DNA from: Oceanisphaera sp. IT1-181
GTDB lineage: Bacteria; Pseudomonadota; Gammaproteobacteria; Enterobacterales; Aeromonadaceae
Assembly: GCF_033807535.1 (NCBI RefSeq)
Contig: NZ_CP136856.1
Location: forward strand, 863,001 to 927,000
Direction of reading: 5' to 3'
Length of the DNA stretch: 64,000 bases
Part shown: one piece after another, positions 34,361 through 43,507 of the stretch
Numbering within the stretch: the stretch's first letter is position 1
Layout of the letters: every line of letters begins with the position of its first letter
Program-made: the position numbers and the translations under genes
The notes under the pieces: generated by a model
Seen by the model: only the letters and a program-made list of their open reading frames with translations
The model's database searches: none
Told to the model about the DNA's origin: nothing

Positions 34361-35212
34361 CTAGGCTTCATTCATTTTCTGTAACTGGTAACCGTCTTGT
34401 TGCAGTAAATCGAGCAAGCCCTGCTCGCCGTATAAATGCAAGGCGCCTACTACGATCAATGCTTGGGAGGGGGCTTGGCGCTTTAGCTCTGCTAGCCATA
34501 ACCGATTGCGTGCCCACAACAATTCTTGGCGGATAAAATCAGTCAGTTCTGGCGTACCTTGATCTTCGAGTAAGGCTAACAGCGCTTGCTCATCACCGCT
34601 GTGCCAAGTGTTAAACAATAGCGCTAAGTGCTCAGCCATTTGCTCCAGCTCTTGGAGGCTGTGGCGTACAAAGTCTTGCTCTAAGTTGCGCTCAGCTAAC
34701 GATGCCATCAGCTTAAACACCAAGCTCGGTGGCTCCAAACCAGAAACGGGCACACCTTGTTGCTGGGCAAGTTGCAGCATTTGCATATCAATTCCCTGAC
34801 TGCTCACAAATCCTAGCCGCTGCGCCTGAGCTTGGCTCAACTGCATGGCTGCAAACCAGGGTGGCAAGCGCTTTAAATGGGATAAATTGAGATCATTCAG
34901 CTGTTGCTCAAGCTGGTCACTCAAAGATGAACCCAGTCGGGATTGCCAAGTCTCTGTCGCCGGTAACGTTATAAAAGGCGCCAGCATTTGCGGGGTAACC
35001 GTATTGGGATCCACCTCCAAATATAAATGCTCACTGCGGCGCAGTTGCTCGACTAAGGCCTGAGGTAGCTTCGGCCTTAGTCGAGCATCTGCGAGGTGAA
35101 TAGAGCCAAATAGCCACAATTGTTGTTCGCCTTTGGTTGCCGACCACAGGGCCGGGGTGGCTAAGCTATAACCACTGCACGCCCACAATAATAGAAAAGA
35201 CAGTATTTTCAT
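34361..35212 (-). CDS. TraB/GumN-family exported protein
   Basis: A 283-residue protein with a signal peptide (LSFLLLWACSGYSLA-TP); the WAC is a poor lipobox, so a soluble periplasmic protein is more likely. The family pattern is plain: ALWSATKGEQQLWLFGSIHLAD, LYLEVDP, QGIDMQML with VSGLE, and the C-terminal IVVGALHLYGEQGLLDLLQQDGY. The conserved GSxH and GxxHL motifs resemble the putative metallopeptidase (Tiki/TraB) site. Activity in bacteria is not settled. It is divergent from the DUF1904 gene with the two leaders close together. Confidence 0.92.
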   Translation of the reverse strand: MKILSFLLLWACSGYSLATPALWSATKGEQQLWLFGSIHLADARLRPKLPQALVEQLRRSEHLYLEVDPNTVTPQMLAPFITLPATETWQSRLGSSLSDQLEQQLNDLNLSHLKRLPPWFAAMQLSQAQAQRLGFVSSQGIDMQMLQLAQQQGVPVSGLEPPSLVFKLMASLAERNLEQDFVRHSLQELEQMAEHLALLFNTWHSGDEQALLALLEDQGTPELTDFIRQELLWARNRLWLAELKRQAPSQALIVVGALHLYGEQGLLDLLQQDGYQLQKMNEA

Positions 35213-35312
35213 GTTAAATCCTGTTTGGGTGCCTCAGCTTTGCTTACACTGCAGAGCTATTTATTTCTTACGCTTTCCCTTACATCAACCTCCCTTACAA
35301 CAGGATTTGATT

Positions 35313-35651
35313 ATGCCTCATTTACGCTTTCGTGGAATGGCCAGAGCCACCGTTAAAGAAATCAGCAAAACCTTAGTGACTACCTTAGCACCCGTCATTA
35401 ATAGTCCAGAAAGTCACTTTGTAATGGAATTTATCCCGGCCGAGTTTGTACGTGACGGTCAAATCATTACCGGCCAGCCGCTCATCGAAGTACTGTGGTT
35501 TACCCGACCACAAGAGCTGCAAGACCAAGTAGCGACCCTGATCACAGAGGCAATGCGCGCCTACCTTGAACCAGACCAAGATCTTTGCATTATCTTTACC
35601 GCCTTAGAAGGGCACAATTATTACGAAAATGGCCAGCATTACGGCAAATAA
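35313..35651 (+). CDS. DUF1904 family protein
   Basis: A 112-residue cytosolic protein. ATG at 35313 (MPHLRFRGM) follows CAGGA; the frame is open upstream but that part overlaps the divergent leader and lacks similarity. MPHLRFRGMARATVKEIS, FVMEFIPAEFV and IEVLWFTRPQELQDQVA fit DUF1904, a small alpha/beta family with a tautomerase-like fold (N-terminal Pro2 present here). No activity is established. It converges on the SDR gene with a 15-base gap. Confidence 0.8.
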   Translation: MPHLRFRGMARATVKEISKTLVTTLAPVINSPESHFVMEFIPAEFVRDGQIITGQPLIEVLWFTRPQELQDQVATLITEAMRAYLEPDQDLCIIFTALEGHNYYENGQHYGK

Positions 35652-35666
35652 CCTGTCGCTGGGCAG

Positions 35667-36509
35667 CTAGCCGCCGGCTTTTAGTAGAATACGATCCAGT
35701 GCTCGCGCGCTGAGCAAACGGCGTAACCAGCTCATAATATGAGTGGGGCGAGTCACGGGGTAACGAATTTTGGCGGTCTTGCTGGTGAGCGCATGTAATA
35801 AGGGTGCCATGCAGGCCTCGGGATCCAAGCTAAACTTTGAGCTCGGCCCTGGCCGCTGTAAGCGCTCTAGCGTTTGTTGGTAGCCCGCTTGGTGGCGGCT
35901 GTGCTCTGCGTCGATATGGCGTAAAAATGCGATTTTAGAGTTCGCTCTAAATTGAGTTTCTATCGGGCCTGGCTCAATTAAACTCACCTGCACGCCGCTG
36001 CCGTTTAGCTCTAAGCGTAAGGTGTCTGTGTAGCCTTCAAGCGCAAACTTAGAGGCGTTATAAGCCCCACGAAATGGCATGGCGACTATGCCTAAGATTG
36101 AACTATTTTGAATGATGCGGCCTTCACCGGCGGCCAGCATGACCGGCAACACTAAGCGCGTGAGATGATGAGTGCCAAACAAGTTAGTATTGAATTGCTC
36201 CCGCAAGGCGGCAGTCGGTAAGTCTTCTAACGCGCCGGGCTGGCCGTAAGCGCCGTTATTAAACAACCCATACAAGCGCCCACCCGTCAGTTGCAGTGCC
36301 TCTGCCACGCCTGCCTCTATACTGGCCTCGTCAGATAAGTCTAACTGCACTGCGGTTAATCCTGCAGCGATTAAGGCGGCGACATCAGCGGCACTCCGCG
36401 CCGAGGCGATGACTTGAAAACCGGCTTTTTGTAAAAAGTGCGCCGCACATAAGCCAATCCCCGTCGAGCACCCCGTAATCAACACACTTCTTTTTATTTG
36501 TTCCGTCAT
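35667..36509 (-). CDS. Short-chain dehydrogenase/reductase
   Basis: A 280-residue classical SDR. The nucleotide-binding TGCSTGIG is at residues 12-19, FNNGAYG replaces the usual NNAG motif, and the catalytic Ser (QNSSILG), Tyr and Lys (YNASK) are present. The pattern of GPIETQFRANS after the active site resembles the subgroup acting on lipophilic alcohols and retinol-like substrates (E. coli YbbO-like), but the substrate is not shown. ATG 36509 is chosen as the residue before TEQIKRSVLITG. NADP preference is suggested by the Arg in SARSAAD. Confidence 0.9.
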   Translation of the reverse strand: MTEQIKRSVLITGCSTGIGLCAAHFLQKAGFQVIASARSAADVAALIAAGLTAVQLDLSDEASIEAGVAEALQLTGGRLYGLFNNGAYGQPGALEDLPTAALREQFNTNLFGTHHLTRLVLPVMLAAGEGRIIQNSSILGIVAMPFRGAYNASKFALEGYTDTLRLELNGSGVQVSLIEPGPIETQFRANSKIAFLRHIDAEHSRHQAGYQQTLERLQRPGPSSKFSLDPEACMAPLLHALTSKTAKIRYPVTRPTHIMSWLRRLLSARALDRILLKAGG

Positions 36510-36783
36510 ATTATTGCCTAATAAGAGAGTCAAGCTAAGGAATAACCTTATCCGCCTACTGTGCCGAGTCTTGCCATCGGCTGCAACCAGCCGATGCAGG
36601 TTAGCGCTATGTTAAGAGCGCTATGTTAAGAACTTTATGAAGCTAAGAGCGACCATGAAAAAATCTCAATACTCAGCTGCGTTCCCATTTGTTGGCATCG
36701 TTCAACACTCAATATACCGCTAGTTCGAGTCCTTCATTGTGTAGTTATCTGGACTAGAATGATGTGCATGTTGAATTAGGGAT

Positions 36784-37503
36784 ATGGACATGCCTCCCTC
36801 TGTTTGTGCCGCTAGTCTCGCGCATAATCGCCTGTTAGCCTTGCTGCTAAGCATCGCGCGTGAACGATTATTACCTTATCTTGAAGCGGTGCCATTGTTA
36901 GTAGGTAATGAGCTTTACCAAGTAGGGCAGAAGATACGTTATGTGTATTTCCCGACTCACGGCTTGGTATCATTGGTGCACGTCGTGGGTCAAGGTGAGG
37001 CGCAAGTGGCCACCGTCGGGTGTGAGGGCGTGATTGGCTTGGCCGCATTAATGGATTGCGAGCACGCACGTATTCACCCCATTGTGCAGATAGCAGGGAG
37101 TGCTTATCGGCTACCAAGCTCAGTATTAAAAGCAGAGCTGTATCAAAATAGTGAGCTGCAGCGGGTGTTTTTGCGCTACTTTCATACTCTGCTAATGCAA
37201 ATAGCACAAATTGCTTTGTGTAACCGCTACCACAGCATTGAACAACAGCTGTGCCGCTGTCTGTTATTGTCTACGCAGCACAGCTTTCAACAGCCTTTGA
37301 TGTTAACGCAAGAGCAGATTGCGAAACTATTAGGTGTGCGTCGTGAGGGAGTAACTTTAGCAGCAGGCAGGCTACAGCAGCTGAGCGTGATACGTTATCA
37401 CCGTGGGTGTATAGAAATATTAGATAGAGCCAAGCTGGAACGATTAGCCTGTGAATGTTATGGAACACTAAAAAATAAAGCACCGCAAGAGGGTGCTTTA
37501 TAA
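36784..37503 (+). CDS. Crp/Fnr-family transcription regulator
   Basis: A 239-residue regulator. The N-terminal beta-roll is of the cyclic-nucleotide-binding type (LVGNELYQVGQKIRYVYFPTHG; VATVGCEGVIGLAALMD), but without the Fnr four-cysteine cluster. The C-terminal winged helix (LTQEQIAKLLGVRREGVTLAAGRLQQL) is the HTH_Crp form. The effector is unknown. Start is ATG at 36784 or 36790. The stop codon lies on the right arm of a terminator-like hairpin (37476-37500), so the coding end and terminator overlap. Neighbouring stress-type genes (MgtC, PRC-barrel, Lys-rich protein) may be targets; that is inference. Confidence 0.88.
   Translation: MDMPPSVCAASLAHNRLLALLLSIARERLLPYLEAVPLLVGNELYQVGQKIRYVYFPTHGLVSLVHVVGQGEAQVATVGCEGVIGLAALMDCEHARIHPIVQIAGSAYRLPSSVLKAELYQNSELQRVFLRYFHTLLMQIAQIALCNRYHSIEQQLCRCLLLSTQHSFQQPLMLTQEQIAKLLGVRREGVTLAAGRLQQLSVIRYHRGCIEILDRAKLERLACECYGTLKNKAPQEGAL
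37476..37500 (+). terminator. Terminator overlapping the end of the Crp/Fnr gene
   Basis: TAAAGCACC, loop GCAAGAG, GGTGCTTTA, followed by TAATATT. The stem encodes the last codons of the protein (AAT AAA GCA CC... GGT GCT TTA). Confidence 0.6.
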
Positions 37504-37622
37504 TATTAAACTTGTCTCTTGAGTTGGTTGCTCATTAAGCTAAAAGTTTGTGGCACATATGAGTCTTATCTTTCTCTTAGCTAACACTCAACGTCTATGT
37601 AGAGTGCGAAAAAGCCATTACA

Positions 37623-37766
37623 TTATTTTGCAGGTTTTTTTACGGTTTCATGATCTTTACTTTTAGATTTATCCGCTTCTTTATGCTCACCTTGCTTATC
37701 TTTATGCGCAGGGTCTTTAGACGGTGCATTTTTATCAGGCTGGTTAGACACATGTAATGTATTCAT
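37623..37766 (-). CDS. Small Lys/Asp-rich hydrophilic protein
   Basis: A 47-residue frame with GAGGTG seven bases before ATG 37766. The product is almost wholly charged (HKDKQGEHKEADKSKSKDHE in the middle) and ends KKPAK. No hydrophobic residues able to form a core, so it is expected to be disordered, like small stress or desiccation proteins. It converges with the Crp/Fnr gene. I do not recognise a family; the good ribosome site and biased composition argue that it is real. Confidence 0.55.
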   Translation of the reverse strand: MNTLHVSNQPDKNAPSKDPAHKDKQGEHKEADKSKSKDHETVKKPAK

Positions 37767-38075
37767 ATATCACCTCATTGAAGTTCGTCCAACTGAAGGT
37801 CGTCCAATACAGTATTGCATTACACGACCCGATGATAATGGCAGTAGATAACATTATGCTCTGTATGCCATCGCACCAAACTGACAGATAAATTCATTAT
37901 TTATCATTATTCTTCATAGAGCCTTAAATGTTCCAAGTTATCTTTAAATTATATATAGATATCTTATTGATTTTTAGAGATAGGTAAGTAAGTTTATGAT
38001 GCTAGAGGTAGCATTCTCCCATGCCTCGTTTGGTAACCACCATCAATGATTATCCTAGGAATAAGGTGGAAACGC

Positions 38076-38354
38076 ATGATTTGTTATGAAATAGGCATGT
38101 ACGTACGAATCGAAGAAATGGAGGGAGACAGAGCACCTATGCCTAAACCCTTGGCTAGCGGCTTTGTTACCGAGCATGCCTATCGTGTATTAGGTATGTT
38201 TAGTCCGTCTGAAACATCAGATGCTTACCTCATTTTAAGTAACGAAAGAGATGAGTTATGGTTTATTTGTAATCGGCACCTCAGAACAGCGGGCATCATA
38301 GAAAAAGGTCCCTTGAGACTACCGTTAGAAAAAGTGCAGGCAGGAGATACCTAG
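38076..38354 (+). CDS. Conserved-looking hypothetical protein, 92 residues
   Basis: ATG at 38076 follows AAGGTGG by seven bases; the frame extends ten codons upstream but those overlap the ribosome site. The protein (MICYEIGMYVRIEEM ... YRVLGMFSPSETSDAYLILS ... LWFICNRHLRTAGI) looks like a small beta-rich soluble domain, with no signal peptide. I do not recognise a family. It lies upstream of mgtC on the same strand, 207 bases away, and may be part of the same stress group. Four cysteines and histidines (C3, C70, H73) could be functional but this is not established. Confidence 0.6.
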   Translation: MICYEIGMYVRIEEMEGDRAPMPKPLASGFVTEHAYRVLGMFSPSETSDAYLILSNERDELWFICNRHLRTAGIIEKGPLRLPLEKVQAGDT

Positions 38355-38561
38355 CAACCTCGATGGCAGTAGTCTTGCTTACGAAGAGGCAGCTCAAGCA
38401 GCCTTGCCTGAGAAGCACAGAATCAGTTGCCGAGTTTTTTGGCACCTATACTTTAATGTCTGCAACAATATGCGCATAACACACAAGTCGATAGTTGGGA
38501 GATGCGGCTTCGCTTTATAATCCAAACAATAATCGAAATACCTGCAGATAGGCGGAGAGCC

Positions 38562-39056
38562 ATGGACTATATTTGGGAAGCGTTAATATATGGTATGCCG
38601 AGCGGACGCGAGTTAACCCACTTTGCCATTCGTTTGCTGGCGGCCTCTTTTTTTGGCGCCCTAATTGGCTTACAGCGAGAAAAATCCGGCAAACCAGCAG
38701 GGTTTAGAACCCATATCTTAGTGTGTTTAGGTACGGCATTGTTTATTCTTGCTTGCTCCAGTGTGGGCATGTCCTTAGATGCATTATCTCGGGTAATTCA
38801 AGGCATAGTGACTGGCATCGGATTTATTGGCGCTGGCGCTATTTTAAAGCTAAACAACGAGCAAGATATCAAAGGTTTGACTACGGCCGCGGGAGTGTGG
38901 ATGACGGCGGCCATTGGTGTAGCGGCGGGCTTAGGTAGTTTAGGGGTCGCTTTATTAGGAACGGTCATTACCCTGATTACGCTAGCATTATTAATGCCCT
39001 TTGAAATGCGCACAGAAAAAACTAATAAAGAACTAAGCAAAGCGCAGAAAGACTAA
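38562..39056 (+). CDS. MgtC/SapB-family membrane protein
   Basis: A 164-residue inner-membrane protein, starting at ATG 38562 with GGAGAG upstream. The family signature is complete: LLAASFFGALIGLQREKSGKPAGFRTHILVCLGTAL, then IVTGIGFIGAGAIL and GLTTAAGVWMTAAIGVAAGLG. Four to five helices. MgtC proteins in pathogens support growth at low Mg and modulate the F1Fo ATPase; in environmental bacteria the role is less clear. The shorter form without the C-terminal ACT-like domain is seen here (Salmonella MgtC is about 231 residues). Followed by a strong terminator. Confidence 0.92.
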   Translation: MDYIWEALIYGMPSGRELTHFAIRLLAASFFGALIGLQREKSGKPAGFRTHILVCLGTALFILACSSVGMSLDALSRVIQGIVTGIGFIGAGAILKLNNEQDIKGLTTAAGVWMTAAIGVAAGLGSLGVALLGTVITLITLALLMPFEMRTEKTNKELSKAQKD

Positions 39057-39125
39057 AAGGTAAAAATACTTATGCTTTGCTGAGCTGTTAAGCATGACTT
39101 TGAGTCAGCATTAATCTGGGCTAGA

Positions 39126-39162
39126 AAAATCCGTGCTTGCCAAAGCGTCAAGCACGGATTTT
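39126..39162. terminator. Terminator between mgtC and the PRC-barrel gene
   Basis: AAAATCCGTGCTTG (39126-39139) pairs perfectly with CAAGCACGGATTTT (39149-39162). A/T ends allow use by both converging genes. Confidence 0.8.
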
Positions 39163-39188
39163 AGGTCAGCATTGCAGGATAGTGAGTG

Positions 39189-39626
39189 TTACAGCGGTCT
39201 GCTATAGGGCTTGGTGCCATAGTAGTCGTGGATACTCTTTTCCCACATCGCATCCGCCATATCGGGCCAGTCATCTTTCTCAAAGCCGGGAGCGTTATCT
39301 AACAGCTCTTTATTCGCGTCAAGTATGAAGCGTTTTTCGACGGTATCCAGCGTTAGCGCACTCCAAGGCACAGCGAAAAGCTTGGTGCCCATGCCTAAAA
39401 AACCACCAAACTCTAATACCGCATAGCTCACATGGCCTGAGCGCATATCGAGCATAATCTCTTTGATGTCACCTAAATTTTCATCTTGTCTGTTGTATAC
39501 ATTGTTGCCCGTCAAGGTGTTGGCACCCATTAGGTGAGGGCCGGGGCCATCTTTATCATCGATACTCGAAGAACCGTTTTGGAATGGTTTATACATACCT
39601 AAAGAATCACGATTTTCGTAGTTCAT
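39189..39626 (-). CDS. PRC-barrel domain protein
   Basis: A 145-residue soluble protein. The PRC-barrel lies at about 35-105 (GANTLTGNNVYNRQDENLGDIKEIMLDMRSGHVSYAVLEFGG; KLFAVPWSALTLD). The C-terminal part (DDWPDMADAMWEKSIHDYYG) is the usual extension of the stress-related single-domain type. PRC barrels occur in RimM, photosynthetic reaction centres and many stress proteins; no partner is indicated here. It faces mgtC across a shared terminator. AGATC(T) palindrome and a purine-rich ribosome site precede the start. Confidence 0.9.
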   Translation of the reverse strand: MNYENRDSLGMYKPFQNGSSSIDDKDGPGPHLMGANTLTGNNVYNRQDENLGDIKEIMLDMRSGHVSYAVLEFGGFLGMGTKLFAVPWSALTLDTVEKRFILDANKELLDNAPGFEKDDWPDMADAMWEKSIHDYYGTKPYSRPL

Positions 39627-39794
39627 ATTAGATCTCCGTAGCGGATGTTAATGGTTGTCTATGCATCGCATAGCAGGGTTGCTAAACCCGCATCAAAACC
39701 ATAGTGGTGCCAGCGCAGACAGTCTGTACGGTATCGCACACTTCCCGCAATAGCCTTAGTGAATTGCCGGCAGTGGATGCCGGCTCTTTAGTAC

Positions 39795-41507
39795 TCAGGC
39801 GTTTACTGCTGCGGTTTGGTGCGCCTGATCAGGCTGACTGCGTAAATCCATCTGCTGGGCCACCGCAGACAACAAAGCTTGTAGGGTGGCGGACGTGGTA
39901 TCTTCGGCCAATGCGGCAGCGCTGCAGAGGGTATCGTTGATGCGTACGCGGATACACGCCAAGGCGTTGGCTTTGGTGCCTTCGCCTAAGGCGAATTCGT
40001 CATACGCTTCTACCGCCACTACCACACCGAACTGGGTTTTTAACGCTTCTGCCACCGCTTCTACCGCCCCCGAACCTTGCCCTTTAAGCTGCACTAAATT
40101 AGTGGGAGTGCCAAAGCGCACTTCGGCCTGTACACCGGCTTGGTCCCGCTGCAGATCATAGGTCGCTAACGCCCAGTTCGGATCCACCTTAAGGTATTTT
40201 TCCTCAAACAAACGGTGGATGGTTATTGAGTCAATTTCACCGCCATTGGTCTCAGCTTCTGCCTGCACCACTTTACTGAATTCAATCTGCAACCAGCGGG
40301 GCAGTGTAATGTCGTAATCACGCTCTAACACATAAGCTACACCGCCTTTACCGGACTGGCTGTTGATACGCACCACTTCATCGTAATGACGGCCAAGATC
40401 AGCCGGATCTATAGGTAAGTAGGCGACATTCCACACGTCGTCTGGTTTACGTAGTGCCAAACATTTGCGGATCGCATCTTGATGGCTGCCAGAAAATGCC
40501 GTAAACACCAGATCGCCGGCGTAAGGATGGCGCGGATGAGTCGAGATATCAGTACAGGCCTCAACCGTCTCCACAATTTCCGCCATACCGGATAAATCCA
40601 AGCGCGGATCTATGCCTTGGGAATACAGGTTCATCGCCATGGTGACCAAGTCCATATTGCCGGTGCGCTCACCATTACCCATCAAAGTGCCTTCCACACG
40701 ATCGGCTCCCGCCAAGACAGCCAACTCCGCAGCCGCCACGCCGCAACCGCGGTCGTTATGGGTATGCACACTGATGCTAAAGTGCTCACGATGACGCACA
40801 TGGTCGCATACCCATTCAATTTGATCGGCAAACACGTTGGGCGTCGACATTTCCACGGTAGCGGGCAAGTTAATGATCACCCCTTGGCCCAGATCCGGAC
40901 GCCATACGTCATTCACGCTATCAATCACCTCGACGGCAAAATCCAGCTCGGTGCCGGTAAAGCTTTCAGGGGAATACTGGAACGTCCATTCGGTCTCGGG
41001 CGCCAAATCTGCGTGCTCTTTAACCCAGCGTGCGCCGTTAACGGCAATCTCGCGAATGCCTGCACGATCCAAGCCAAACACTTGCTCACGCTGCACCGTA
41101 GAGGTGGAGTTATAGACATGCACTATGGCTTTATCTGCACCTTTTAAGGCTTCATAGGTACGAGCGATCAAATCGGCCCGCGCCTGAGTTAACACCTGAA
41201 TGCGCACATCTTTAGGAATGCGGTTTTCTTCGATCAGTTTGCGACAAAAATCAAAGTCTGGCTGGCTAGCAGCCGGGAAGCCAATCTCAATTTCCTTGAA
41301 GCCCAGCTTTACCAGCAAATCAAAAAGGCGCTGCTTTTGAGTCACGTTCATCGGCTTGATTAAAGCCTGATTACCGTCACGCAGATCAACTGCACACCAA
41401 CGGGGTGCCTGCTCGATCACCTGGTCCGGCCAACGACGGTTTGTTTTGCCCACTGGCTTAAAAGCTACGTATTTTTTATGAGTAAAGTTTTGATGAGTAA
41501 AGCTCAT
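39795..41507 (-). CDS. leuA: 2-Isopropylmalate synthase, long LeuA2-type
   Basis: A 570-residue enzyme for the first step of leucine synthesis (2-oxoisovalerate plus acetyl-CoA). ATG 41507 has AAGGTG eight bases upstream. The TIM barrel has RWCAVDLRDGNQAL (metal Asp/Arg) and HTHNDRGCGVAAAELAVLAGADRVEGTLMGNGERTGN (metal His pair, Asn). The C-terminal LeuA_dimer domain binds leucine for feedback. This is the alpha-isopropylmalate synthase form found in Actinobacteria and many proteobacteria, not the short enteric LeuA. leuBCD are not adjacent. The frame extends 18 codons upstream with five Leu codons (ILLAYLASQILRCL), but without a good ribosome site. Confidence 0.95.
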   Translation of the reverse strand: MSFTHQNFTHKKYVAFKPVGKTNRRWPDQVIEQAPRWCAVDLRDGNQALIKPMNVTQKQRLFDLLVKLGFKEIEIGFPAASQPDFDFCRKLIEENRIPKDVRIQVLTQARADLIARTYEALKGADKAIVHVYNSTSTVQREQVFGLDRAGIREIAVNGARWVKEHADLAPETEWTFQYSPESFTGTELDFAVEVIDSVNDVWRPDLGQGVIINLPATVEMSTPNVFADQIEWVCDHVRHREHFSISVHTHNDRGCGVAAAELAVLAGADRVEGTLMGNGERTGNMDLVTMAMNLYSQGIDPRLDLSGMAEIVETVEACTDISTHPRHPYAGDLVFTAFSGSHQDAIRKCLALRKPDDVWNVAYLPIDPADLGRHYDEVVRINSQSGKGGVAYVLERDYDITLPRWLQIEFSKVVQAEAETNGGEIDSITIHRLFEEKYLKVDPNWALATYDLQRDQAGVQAEVRFGTPTNLVQLKGQGSGAVEAVAEALKTQFGVVVAVEAYDEFALGEGTKANALACIRVRINDTLCSAAALAEDTTSATLQALLSAVAQQMDLRSQPDQAHQTAAVNA

Positions 41508-41886
41508 GTGCAGACACCTTAAAATTTGGCTCGCGAGATATGCCAATAGAATACCGCACATGCTCAGGCTAAAGATTGCGTTCTAATGCTGCATAACCAT
41601 TTTCTTAGCAATAATATCGCTTAATTTTTGGTTTTTGGGGGGATAAACGCCAAGTTTTTAAGGGTGGTGTATAGGTGGTGTGCTTGATTAGGAATTAGAG
41701 CGGGTGAGATCGTTAAGTAGAGTAAGGCCGGTCGACCGGGGCAGGGCATAGACTAATTACTCTTTGCCCTTGTAGGGTTTGGTGAAATTTGTAACGGATT
41801 GTCTGAAAAGTGGTTGAATAGGAATCAAGCGTGGAAAAAATTAACGCCGCATTCAGCGGTTTATTCGCTTCAATGTCTTGTTAGCT
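41508..41886. other. Intergenic stretch upstream of leuA
   Basis: No gene, and no Leu-rich leader peptide with attenuator that I can defend. A GC palindrome (GCCGGTCGACCGG, about 41728-41740) is the only structure seen. Confidence 0.4.
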
Positions 41887-42840
41887 TTAAGCCTTATTCC
41901 AATCTTTAGACCGGATTCTCCCAGTCTGGTAGTAAGTTGAAACAAGCTCCATATAGTCGCGGAAGTCTTCATTTTCGATAAGTATTCTATTCGTAGACTC
42001 CCAATCAACATCTTGCCGAGATCGGGCAGGCAGTGTCATTTCGCTTTCACTTGGATTTTCAGGGTTCAGCAGAATGACCCCGATACCATGTAACGCCGAC
42101 AACATCCTCAATTCTTTTTCTGTATTAGCATCGCTTATTGAAGTGGCAACCAAATACCCCTCGTTCGCCCAGCTAGAGTTACTGACAGCTTGGAAAAAGC
42201 TTCTTCGAGCGTTAGATACATTTAGCTCTTTTTTGACTTCAAATGACCATAGACGAACGCTCTGTCCTCCTCCTTGCTTAACACAGTTCCTGACTAACTC
42301 ATTCCATTCCTTATCAATGGGCTGCATCGCAACAATATCAGGGTGAAGCCATTGATTGCCGCCACTGCCTCTTGAGTTTCTTGAGCGTTTCTCATCTATT
42401 CTTTGACAATAAAGCTTAAGTTCTGTCTTGAGATACTCTATTAATAAGGGGTACAGGTCATGCTCTGATAATGCGTGGCTTGTCGCTGGAGCAGTATCGA
42501 TATCAACCTCGTCAGCATCAGGCCAATCAATACCTGTATTTTCTGGACTATCCGTAGATTTTTTATCTGGATCGTACCAATACAATCTGGGTCGGGGCTT
42601 ATCCTGCCAAAACACATGAGGACTGCGGTTAGCAATTTGATCCTTCTGTGCCCCTATTTCAGCAACAATCTGAGTTAAAAAAGCTTTTTCATCAACGAAT
42701 CTGGGGTTGGCGCGTTTCTCTGCGTAGTCTTCTGGGTATAAATTTACTATCGACTCAGCAATCGTGCGCGCGTTGAAGCGTTCTTTAGGGTTGCCACAAA
42801 GGAACTGAACCACTTTTTGTGACTGCGATAGTTTTGACAA
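41887..42840 (-). CDS. HrgA-like (COG2958) protein with PD-(D/E)xK-type motif
   Basis: A 317-residue cytosolic protein. The N-terminal 80 residues resemble the HTH/HARE-like region of HrgA (QFLCGNPKERFNARTIAESI). The C-terminal half shows a restriction-endonuclease-like layout: WLHPDIV (Asp168), then SFEVKKEL with Glu201-x-Lys203, then the VSNARRSFFQAVSNSSWANEGYLVA region typical of the family. HrgA homologues are linked with restriction-modification loci, for example in Helicobacter. Here it stands alone, with no methylase or restriction gene within reach. Nuclease activity is inferred from the motif; a regulatory or defence role is open. Confidence 0.8.
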   Translation of the reverse strand: MSKLSQSQKVVQFLCGNPKERFNARTIAESIVNLYPEDYAEKRANPRFVDEKAFLTQIVAEIGAQKDQIANRSPHVFWQDKPRPRLYWYDPDKKSTDSPENTGIDWPDADEVDIDTAPATSHALSEHDLYPLLIEYLKTELKLYCQRIDEKRSRNSRGSGGNQWLHPDIVAMQPIDKEWNELVRNCVKQGGGQSVRLWSFEVKKELNVSNARRSFFQAVSNSSWANEGYLVATSISDANTEKELRMLSALHGIGVILLNPENPSESEMTLPARSRQDVDWESTNRILIENEDFRDYMELVSTYYQTGRIRSKDWNKA

Positions 42841-42945
42841 AACCTACTCCTTTGTTTAACGCGATTCTTTGTAAAGCTAACATTTTTAATACTGCGCATA
42901 CGCGTTTTTCACATAGCGCTGGTTATGCTCCCCTTGCTCTATGAG

Positions 42946-43110
42946 GCTGTTTTAAAACATAAAACCGTGGCTAAGTCCTCTTTATTAAAGAGACGGCCAT
43001 ACTACAAAAGACAGATGCAGTGTAGCCGTCCGGCTCTTCGGTGCAGAGGACTTCGACGGTGTGGCGATGCAAGATGATATGCTCAGTTAGATTTTCAGAA
43101 TGCTATAAAA
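42946..43110 (+). repeat. Repeat family B, full copy
   Basis: Matches 53773-53936 over about 160 bases in the same orientation, with few changes: both have GCTGTTTTAAAACATAAAAC, GAAGTCCTC-like and TTATTAAAGAGACGGCC blocks, GTAGCCGTCCGGCTCTTCGG and a GATGATATG...TTCAGAATG...TATAA end. No coding capacity is evident. Confidence 0.85.
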
Positions 43111-43432
43111 GCGCACAGGTATGACCTTTCTAATTCGGTGAGCTCGATCTGGAAGATCAATATGTCACTAGTCATTTTACTAGACGCTCGCTTACAGCAG
43201 GCTTCAAATAGGACTTTACAAGTTCCGCATTGTAGGCAGCACTGGGAGAGAAAGAAAGGGCTGGGCAGGAGTACGTGGCCATAGATTGATCTAGGGTATG
43301 TTTTAGATAGCATTATCAACTATTACCTGACATACCGACATTCGTATAAGTGACGGCTTGAACTAGCTATGTGGGGATTCTTGAGAGGCTGGTTTAAGAA
43401 TTAATTTTAAGTTGTTGATTTATATGAAGAGC

Positions 43433-43507
43433 TGGCGCCCCCAGCAGGAATCGAACCTACAACTAAGTCTTAGGAGGACCTTGTTATATCCATTTAACTA
43501 TGGGGGC
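43433..43507 (-). tRNA. tRNA-Arg (CCT)
   Basis: 75 bases on the reverse strand with encoded CCA. The acceptor GCCCCCA pairs with TGGGGGC. The anticodon loop CTCCTAA gives CCT; its stem AGGTC/GACTT has one G-T pair. The T-arm is GTAGGTTCGATTCCTGC. The D-arm and loop (TAGTTAAATGGATATAAC) match E. coli tRNA-Arg(CCU). This rare AGG-decoding tRNA is a common island target, but no integrase adjoins it here. Confidence 0.97.

Noticed and set aside
43433..43507. tRNA-Arg as an integration site of an island
   Set aside because: No integrase, direct repeat of the tRNA 3' end or composition shift adjoins it.
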